A DNA stretch of 47,044 bases from Pseudomonadota bacterium. Lineage in GTDB: Bacteria; Pseudomonadota; Gammaproteobacteria; Burkholderiales; Nitrosomonadaceae. Position 1 is the stretch's first letter. Each line of letters opens with the position of its first letter. Location of the stretch: NCBI GenBank assembly GCA_018240285.1, contig JAFEGA010000027.1, positions 1 to 47,044 of the forward strand, in the 5' to 3' direction. Below the pieces are notes generated by a model, which was not told the origin of the DNA, searched no databases, and was given only the letters and a program-made list of their open reading frames with translations. Shown here in pieces: positions 42,021 through 47,044 of this stretch. The position numbers and the translations under genes are program-made.

Positions 42021-43136
42021 TTACGCCAGTACGTCCACCGCAGGCGTATAACTCAACCCCAAATCTCTCGCCACTGCTTCATACGTCAAGCGGCCCCGGT
42101 AAACATTCAGTCCGTTGCGCAAATGCACATCGTCCGCTAGTGCTTTGCGGTAGTCTTTATTGGCTAGTGCCAGCACAAACGGCAAGGTGGCGTTATTCAG
42201 TGCAAAAGTGGATGTTCTGGCAACCGCGCCGGGCATGTTGGATACGCAGTAATGCACCACGCCGTCGACGGTAAAAATCGGATCGGCCAGCGAGGTCGGC
42301 TTGGAGGTGGCGAAGCAGCCGCCTTGATCGATGGCGACGTCGACCAGCACCGCGCCGCGGTTCATGCGGCTGACCAGTTCGCGGCTGACCAGTTTGGGTG
42401 CTGCGCCGCCCGGCACCAGCACCGCACCGATGACCAGATCGGCAGCCGAAACATATTCTTCGACGGCATCGACCGTGGAAAACACCGTATTGATCCTGGA
42501 ACCGTACTGAAAATCCAGTTGCTGCAAACGATGAATCGATTTGTCGAGCACCGTGACATGCGCTTCCACACCCATTGCGATGCGCGCCGCATTGGTGCCA
42601 ACTACGCCACCGCCCAAAATCACGACACGCGCCGCGGGCACGCCGGAGACACCGCCGAGCAGTACGCCACGCCCGCCTTGATCGAGTTCCAGCGCATGCG
42701 CGCCCGCTTGAATCGCCATGCGGCCAGCCACTTCACTCATCGGTGCGAGCAGCGGCAAACCGCCGAACTTGTCGGTCACCGTTTCATAGGCGATGGCGAT
42801 GCAACCGGAATCGAGCAAACCTTTGGTTTGCACCGGATCGGGTGCGAGGTGCAAATAGGTGAACAGTACCTGGCCTTCGCGCAGCAACGGCAACTCGGAG
42901 GCCTGCGGTTCCTTGACCTTGACGATCAGATCGGCCTTGGCGTAAATCTCCTGCGGAGCCTCCACGACTTCCGCGCCCGCGTTGCGGTACATGTCGTCGC
43001 TCAAACCGATTTGCATGCCGGCGTTTTTTTGCACCATCACATGATGACTGCTCGCGGCCAGTTCGCGTACCGCCGCCGGTGTCAATCCAACTCGGGATTC
43101 ATGAATTTTGATTTCCTTAGGCACACCGATACGCAT
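42021..43136 (-). CDS. ald: Alanine dehydrogenase
   Basis: A 371-residue alanine dehydrogenase. It starts MRIGVPKEIKIHESRVGLTP and has the PAARVVILGGGVVGTNAARIAMG NAD-binding fold (about 167-190), the VDVAIDQGGCFATS loop and the YCVSNMPGAVARTSTFALNNATLP motif with the active-site Asn. It interconverts L-alanine and pyruvate plus ammonium with NAD. The start at 43136 has AAGGA 7 nt upstream; the frame runs 87 codons further but into the SDR gene. It is last in a minus-strand series of five genes and borders the mobile debris. Confidence 0.96.
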   Translation of the reverse strand: MRIGVPKEIKIHESRVGLTPAAVRELAASSHHVMVQKNAGMQIGLSDDMYRNAGAEVVEAPQEIYAKADLIVKVKEPQASELPLLREGQVLFTYLHLAPDPVQTKGLLDSGCIAIAYETVTDKFGGLPLLAPMSEVAGRMAIQAGAHALELDQGGRGVLLGGVSGVPAARVVILGGGVVGTNAARIAMGVEAHVTVLDKSIHRLQQLDFQYGSRINTVFSTVDAVEEYVSAADLVIGAVLVPGGAAPKLVSRELVSRMNRGAVLVDVAIDQGGCFATSKPTSLADPIFTVDGVVHYCVSNMPGAVARTSTFALNNATLPFVLALANKDYRKALADDVHLRNGLNVYRGRLTYEAVARDLGLSYTPAVDVLA

Positions 43137-43158
43137 TTGCTTTTCCTTTCCTGATTCG

Positions 43159-43905
43159 TTAAATAATTCCACCGTTGACACCAATATTCTGCCCCGTAAT
43201 CCAGCGCGCTTCGTCGCTGACCAGAAACAACACGACTTGCGCAATATCGTCCGCTGCGCCGATCCGTCCCAATGCAGCCATCGCCGCCATGCGTTCGATA
43301 TCCGCCGCCGTCTTGCCGCTGCGGAACAATTCCGTATCGACCGGACCGGGTGAAACGATGTTCGCGGTAATACCGCGCTTTCCGGCTTCGCGCGCAAAAA
43401 TCCGCGTCAGTTGCTCAACAGCCGCCTTGGTCGCGGCATATGCGCCGTACTTAGGCAGCATCAAACGCGTCACCGTGCTGGATATAGTCACGATGCGGCC
43501 ATGATCCGCCAGTTTCGCCGCGGCTTCACGCAGCGCATAAAAAATGCTCTTGAAATTGATATCGACGATGCGATCGAATTCGTCATCGCTAATTTCGGCG
43601 ATTTCCTTAAATACCAGAATTCCGGCGTTATTGACGAGAATGTCGATCTGCTGGAAATGCTCGATCGCGACCGTGAAGAGCCGCTGTACAGCAACCGGAT
43701 CGCTGACATCGGCTTGCACCGCCAGGCATTCGCCGCCTGATTCGATAATCGCCGCGCTGATTTTGTCCGCCGCCGCCTTACTTTCCACATAATTGATGAC
43801 GACTTTCGCGCCTGCCTTGGCTAACGTCAGTGCAATCTCCGCACCGATGCCTCGTGCCGAGCCGGTTACAATGGCGACTTTTCCTTGCAGCGGTTGCATG
43901 GTCAA
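43159..43905 (-). CDS. Short-chain dehydrogenase/reductase (FabG-like)
   Basis: A 248-residue classical SDR. The cofactor motif TGSARGIG is at 14-21, NNAG at 92-95, the catalytic Ser at 142-143 and Tyr156-x-x-x-Lys160. The PGPVDTELF motif and the C terminus ITGQNIGVNGGI are typical of 3-oxoacyl reductase-like SDRs. The substrate cannot be told; it is probably not the main FabG, since no fab genes are near. It lies 22 nt ahead of ald and 30 nt after the ankyrin gene. Confidence 0.92.
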   Translation of the reverse strand: MTMQPLQGKVAIVTGSARGIGAEIALTLAKAGAKVVINYVESKAAADKISAAIIESGGECLAVQADVSDPVAVQRLFTVAIEHFQQIDILVNNAGILVFKEIAEISDDEFDRIVDINFKSIFYALREAAAKLADHGRIVTISSTVTRLMLPKYGAYAATKAAVEQLTRIFAREAGKRGITANIVSPGPVDTELFRSGKTAADIERMAAMAALGRIGAADDIAQVVLFLVSDEARWITGQNIGVNGGII

Positions 43906-43935
43906 ATTTCCAGCCGGACTGTGCTAACGTTCAAT

Positions 43936-44589
43936 TTATTTCGCTGTTCCATGGTTTTTAAGAAACTGCGCGATATCCGGATGATTGTATTTCTCCGCCC
44001 AAGTCAGGGCATTATCGCCATGCTCGTTTTTGATCGATGGATTAGCGCCGTTGTTGATCAACAAAGAAACCGCATCCAGATGGTTTCCCCTGACCGCCAT
44101 CATCAGTGCAGTCGAGCCGTTGTCGGTCAGCGAATTGACTTCGGCACCACCGGAAAGCAGCAATTGTATAGTATCCAAATGTCCACCCGAGGCGGCGTAA
44201 ATCAGCGGATTCCAGCCCTTGTGATTGATTTCGGCGCCTTTGATGTAGAGCAACCGCACCAGATCGGTAAAGCCATGATAGCTGGCCAGCATGATCGCCG
44301 TCTCGCCATAGCGGTTGCGAATATCCGGTTTGGCGCCGGCTTCGATCAGCAATTGCGCCATTTTCAAATTTTTTTCCTTCGCGGCAATCATCAGCGGTGT
44401 ATAGCCTTCCCGGTTCGGCGTATCCGGGTTAGCGCCTTTTCCCAGTAATCCGGAGGCATCAGATAAATTGCCTTTTTCCACTGCCCAGATAAAATCTTCC
44501 TGAACACCGGCGGATACTTGAAACGATAGGCACGCCAATAGCGCCGCGGCACAGAACGATAACCGGTATGATTTAAGCAAGTACGCCAT
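43936..44589 (-). CDS. Secreted ankyrin-repeat protein
   Basis: About 217 residues. A signal peptide (LSFCAAALLACLSFQVSA) is followed by five to six ankyrin repeats from about residue 35 to the end (GYTPLMIAAKEKNLKMAQLL, GETAIMLASYHGFTDLVRLL, GWNPLIYAASGGHLDTIQLL, GSTALMMAVRGNHLDAVSLL, GDNALTWAEKYNHPDIAQFL). It is probably a periplasmic protein-binding scaffold; the target is unknown. The start at 44589 (MAYLLKSY) overlaps the end of tatD by 17 nt, suggesting coupling. Confidence 0.9.
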   Translation of the reverse strand: MAYLLKSYRLSFCAAALLACLSFQVSAGVQEDFIWAVEKGNLSDASGLLGKGANPDTPNREGYTPLMIAAKEKNLKMAQLLIEAGAKPDIRNRYGETAIMLASYHGFTDLVRLLYIKGAEINHKGWNPLIYAASGGHLDTIQLLLSGGAEVNSLTDNGSTALMMAVRGNHLDAVSLLINNGANPSIKNEHGDNALTWAEKYNHPDIAQFLKNHGTAK

Positions 44590-45355
44590 GGCGCGATAGT
44601 TTAAATAAATTAAAAAAATTGTCCGTGGTTGCAGCGGCGATGTCTTCCAAATTGGCATCACGCAGACGCGCGATTTCTTCCGCCACATGCCGCACGAATG
44701 CGGGTTGATTCTGTTTACCGCGGAATGGCACCGGCGCCAGATAAGGCGAATCGGTTTCTATCAGCATTCTATCCAACTGAATATTCTTGGCAACTTCTTT
44801 TAACGCCACGGCATTTTTGAATGTCACGATACCGGAAAAGGAAATATAAAAATTCATGGCAATCGCCCGCTGCGCCACTTCCCAGCTCTCGGTAAAACAA
44901 TGCATCACGCCGCCCACTTGCTCGGCCCCCTCTTCCTGCATGATCCGCAGCGTATCCTCAGCGGCGGAGCGAGTGTGAATGATCAGCGGCTTGTTCACTT
45001 TCCGTGCTGCACGGATATGCTGGCGGAAGCGCTCGCGTTGCCATTCCAGATCGCCTTGCAAGCGGAAATAATCCAGACCGGTTTCCCCAATGGCGATGAC
45101 CTTGGGGTGATCGGCCAATGCGGCAAGTTGATCGGCCTGCGGTTCGATTTCATTTTCATAATCAGGATGGACACCGACGGAAGCAAACAAATTGTCATGC
45201 GCCTCCGCTAGAGCCCGCACGCGTGGGAAATGCGGCAAATCGACGCTGACACAGAGTGCATGCGTAACCTGATTTTGCCGCATGTTCAGTAATAATTGAT
45301 CCAGATCCTTGGCCAGATCGGGAAAGTCGAGGTGACAATGAGAGTCGATAAACAT
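44573..45355 (-). CDS. tatD: TatD-family metal-dependent hydrolase
   Basis: A 260-residue TatD-type TIM-barrel nuclease. Metal ligands are visible: His6 and His8 (DSHCHLD), the glutamate in IAIGETGLDYF, the histidine in LIIHTRSA, the histidine in VMHCFTES and the aspartate in LIETDSPYL. TatD proteins are 3'-5' DNases or D-aminoacyl-tRNA-like hydrolases. The genome may hold several paralogues (TatD, YcfH, YjjV); the length and context fit YcfH best. It overlaps the ankyrin gene at its 3' end. Confidence 0.92.
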   Translation of the reverse strand: MFIDSHCHLDFPDLAKDLDQLLLNMRQNQVTHALCVSVDLPHFPRVRALAEAHDNLFASVGVHPDYENEIEPQADQLAALADHPKVIAIGETGLDYFRLQGDLEWQRERFRQHIRAARKVNKPLIIHTRSAAEDTLRIMQEEGAEQVGGVMHCFTESWEVAQRAIAMNFYISFSGIVTFKNAVALKEVAKNIQLDRMLIETDSPYLAPVPFRGKQNQPAFVRHVAEEIARLRDANLEDIAAATTDNFFNLFKLSRHGVLA

Positions 45356-45375
45356 AAATCAGTTTTCTCTAAAAA

Positions 45376-45825
45376 TTATAACGAGCCGCGCGCCGCATCG
45401 GCCCAGCAATTCGGTGTTTCGTATAAACGCACCCGCTCAAGTTGCAGATGATTACCATAGCTGTCTTGATAAGCGCCATCCAGAATTTCAAACGCAATCA
45501 GCGCGAGATTTTCCGCTGTCGGCTGCACATCCAGCACAACCGTTTTGTGATCTTCGATCGATTGCAGAAATTGTAAAACTTTCGTATCGCCGGAATACAC
45601 TAAGAATGCGTGATCCCACTGATCGACCAGTACCGATTTGGCGATGCGTTTGACTTCGGAGTAATCCATAACCATGCCTTGCTGCGCCACGCCTTCGTCA
45701 GCGATAATGCGGCCGGACAATGTTATTTCGATACAGTAGCGATGACCATGTAAATGGCGGCATTGGCTGTTATGCGTTGAAATGCGGTGACCGGCATCAA
45801 ATTCCAGCCTGCGTGTGATGAACAT
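45376..45825 (-). CDS. queD: 6-carboxy-5,6,7,8-tetrahydropterin synthase QueD
   Basis: A 149-residue PTPS-family protein. The zinc histidines are His13, His26 and His28 (FDAGHRI; CRHLHGHRY) with catalytic Cys22. The C-terminal VRLYETPNCWADA glutamate, which anchors the pterin ring, is present. It makes 6-carboxytetrahydropterin for queuosine. It is the first gene of the minus-strand run and divergent from a radical-SAM gene; QueE is not evident. Confidence 0.93.
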   Translation of the reverse strand: MFITRRLEFDAGHRISTHNSQCRHLHGHRYCIEITLSGRIIADEGVAQQGMVMDYSEVKRIAKSVLVDQWDHAFLVYSGDTKVLQFLQSIEDHKTVVLDVQPTAENLALIAFEILDGAYQDSYGNHLQLERVRLYETPNCWADAARGSL

Positions 45826-45869
45826 ACGTACAATTTAAAAGCGCGAAATGAATATAGGGAATTGTAACA

Positions 45870-46730
45870 TTGCGAGCAAATTCTAAACTATTGAAAACGA
45901 CGGACCACAGCCGCGACAGCGCCGGACTTACGTATGTGTATCCGGTCATATCGCGCCGCGCCGGCGGCGTGTCGATCGGTATTAATCTGAATCCGAATAA
46001 CGCGTGCAACTGGCGCTGCGTTTATTGCCAGGTGCCGGAACTTAAACGCGGTTCCGCGCCGCGCATCGATCTGGATCAGCTAGAAACCGAGTTGCGGTCG
46101 TTTCTGCACGAACTGACTGCCGGTGATTACCTGCAACAACATGTTCCACCAGAGATGCGGAAAATTCATGATATCGCCTTATCCGGTAACGGCGAACCTA
46201 CCAGCGCAAAGGAATTCGGCCAAGTGATCGAGCTGATCGGCCGCGTTAAAAAAGATTTTGCATTACCGGCAGACTTGAAAATCGTGCTCATCACCAATGG
46301 CAGCCTAATTCATCGGCCCGCCGTGCAGGCCGGCTTGAAACGGATGGGAGAGCTGAACGGTGAAATCTGGTTCAAATTCGACCGCGCTTCAACAAAGGAA
46401 AGGCAGCGAATTAATAATACGTCGATCAGTTTGAAAAAAATACGTGAGCATTTAGCGATTGCATCGGCACTTTGCCCCACCTGGTTACAGACTTGCGTTT
46501 TTCAACTGGATAACGAGCCCCCCTCCTCCGAAGAAGTCAACGCGTATTTGAGTTTTCTGCAGCATTTAAACGACGATCAGATTCGAATCGAAGGCATTCT
46601 GTTGTATGGCATCGCGCGGCCATCGTTACAACCGGAAGCAGCACGGCTTTCCAAAATCGATGATACGTGGTTAACCGATTTTGGCGAGCGGATCAAGCGC
46701 ACAGGCCATACCGTCAGAATAAACTCATAA
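45870..46730 (+). CDS. Radical SAM protein of unknown function
   Basis: A 286-residue radical-SAM enzyme with the cluster motif Cys46-x3-Cys50-x2-Cys53 (NACNWRCVYCQVPE) and the SAM-binding stretch IALSGNGEPTSAKEF near 104-118. There is no extra cysteine-rich C-terminal domain, so a SPASM/twitch type is unlikely. The start is a TTG at 45870. It looks like the COG0731-like group rather than QueE, whose motif is different. Adjacency to queD, divergent with a 44-nt gap, hints at tRNA or pterin-related chemistry, but only as a guess. Confidence 0.82.
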   Translation: MRANSKLLKTTDHSRDSAGLTYVYPVISRRAGGVSIGINLNPNNACNWRCVYCQVPELKRGSAPRIDLDQLETELRSFLHELTAGDYLQQHVPPEMRKIHDIALSGNGEPTSAKEFGQVIELIGRVKKDFALPADLKIVLITNGSLIHRPAVQAGLKRMGELNGEIWFKFDRASTKERQRINNTSISLKKIREHLAIASALCPTWLQTCVFQLDNEPPSSEEVNAYLSFLQHLNDDQIRIEGILLYGIARPSLQPEAARLSKIDDTWLTDFGERIKRTGHTVRINS

Positions 46731-47044
46731 CACCGCCGAATCCTTCTGGATACCGGTCATAGGTGTTGCATTGTCTCTATGTTGTTGATTTACAACAAAA
46801 CGGAATTTCATCAAATCTTCTAAAATCAATCGGTTATTTAACGATAATTTAACCGGATAATTCTCGCCAAAACATAAAGTTATCTTTAAAGGCATAAAAA
46901 AGCATTGTTTTGACGCACTATTTCGCACTTATTAGCAAGTGACGCCAAATTACAATGCAGCTCTTCATTAACCATCGCTAGCAATACCCTCTCATGGAAA
47001 CCCCTAGCATGCGTTATAATGTGTAAGAATTTCTAGCGTTGTTT
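46731..47044. other. Terminal intergenic region with a possible promoter
   Basis: No supported gene in the last 314 bases. A consensus TATAAT (47015-47020) reads rightward toward the window edge without a clear -35, so it may be the promoter of a gene beyond the window. A short minus-strand frame (46725-46928) has no family likeness or ribosome-binding site and is not called. Confidence 0.4.

Noticed and set aside
42252..43154. 300-codon open frame on the plus strand
   Set aside because: Antisense to the intact alanine dehydrogenase; rich in His, Arg and Gln as expected of a shadow frame.
1..47044. tRNA genes, rRNA genes and CRISPR arrays
   Set aside because: No cloverleaf with a CCA-type end was noticed, including near the integrase remnant, and there are no regularly spaced direct repeats. 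A tRNAscan or CRISPR search was not possible here.

Overview
The window reads as a chromosomal segment of a betaproteobacterium, most like the Nitrosomonadaceae (Nitrosomonas type). This rests on the gene set and on recalled similarity of the protein sequences, because no search could be run. Most of it is housekeeping DNA in tight operons with ATGA overlaps. There is no rRNA, tRNA, CRISPR array or complete mobile element.

Layout. 1-8 kb: a small membrane protein, then an IscR-type regulator with two tandem operator-like boxes, followed by a complete SUF iron-sulfur assembly operon (sufA, B, C, D, S, U and an Nfu carrier). 8-11 kb (minus strand): universal stress protein, DUF4126-SHOCT protein, the arginine rhamnosyltransferase EarP and its substrate EF-P. 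11-18 kb: an SH3 lipoprotein, sdhCDA without sdhB, a pirin-doxX pair divergent from a LysR regulator, and a DUF3617 protein. 18-21 kb: a patchier, AT-rich stretch with a PEP-CTERM protein, a SemiSWEET-like transporter between GTTGGGCT hairpin repeats, and an unrecognised helical 233-residue protein. 21-30 kb: metG, an NTF2-like protein and yggS; mrp and dcd; a TIGR03790 secreted protein; a decarboxylase preceded by a 21-codon leader ORF; folA and thyA. 30-40 kb: leucyl aminopeptidase, mltD, queF, smc, zipA, a double-CDGSH protein, the TIGR02449-zapA pair, 6S RNA and a HAD phosphatase. 40.7-42 kb: a graveyard of mobile DNA (IS1595-type transposase fragment, tyrosine recombinase pseudogene, higA antitoxin pseudogene with a nonsense codon). 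42-47 kb: ald, an SDR, an ankyrin protein, tatD and queD on the minus strand, divergent from a radical-SAM gene.

How the genes fit together. Several loci handle iron-sulfur clusters: the IscR-SUF operon builds them, Nfu and Mrp carry them, and the CDGSH and radical-SAM proteins (plus SdhB, encoded elsewhere) hold them. dcd, thyA and folA cover dTMP synthesis and folate recycling. Smc, ZipA and ZapA serve chromosome segregation and division.

The strongest candidate for something not yet described is at 27.4 kb. A 21-codon ORF with a near-perfect Shine-Dalgarno sequence sits 22 nt before a PLP decarboxylase gene. Eight consecutive bases inside it are exactly complementary to the decarboxylase ribosome-binding site. 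This looks like a leader-peptide switch controlling polyamine synthesis.
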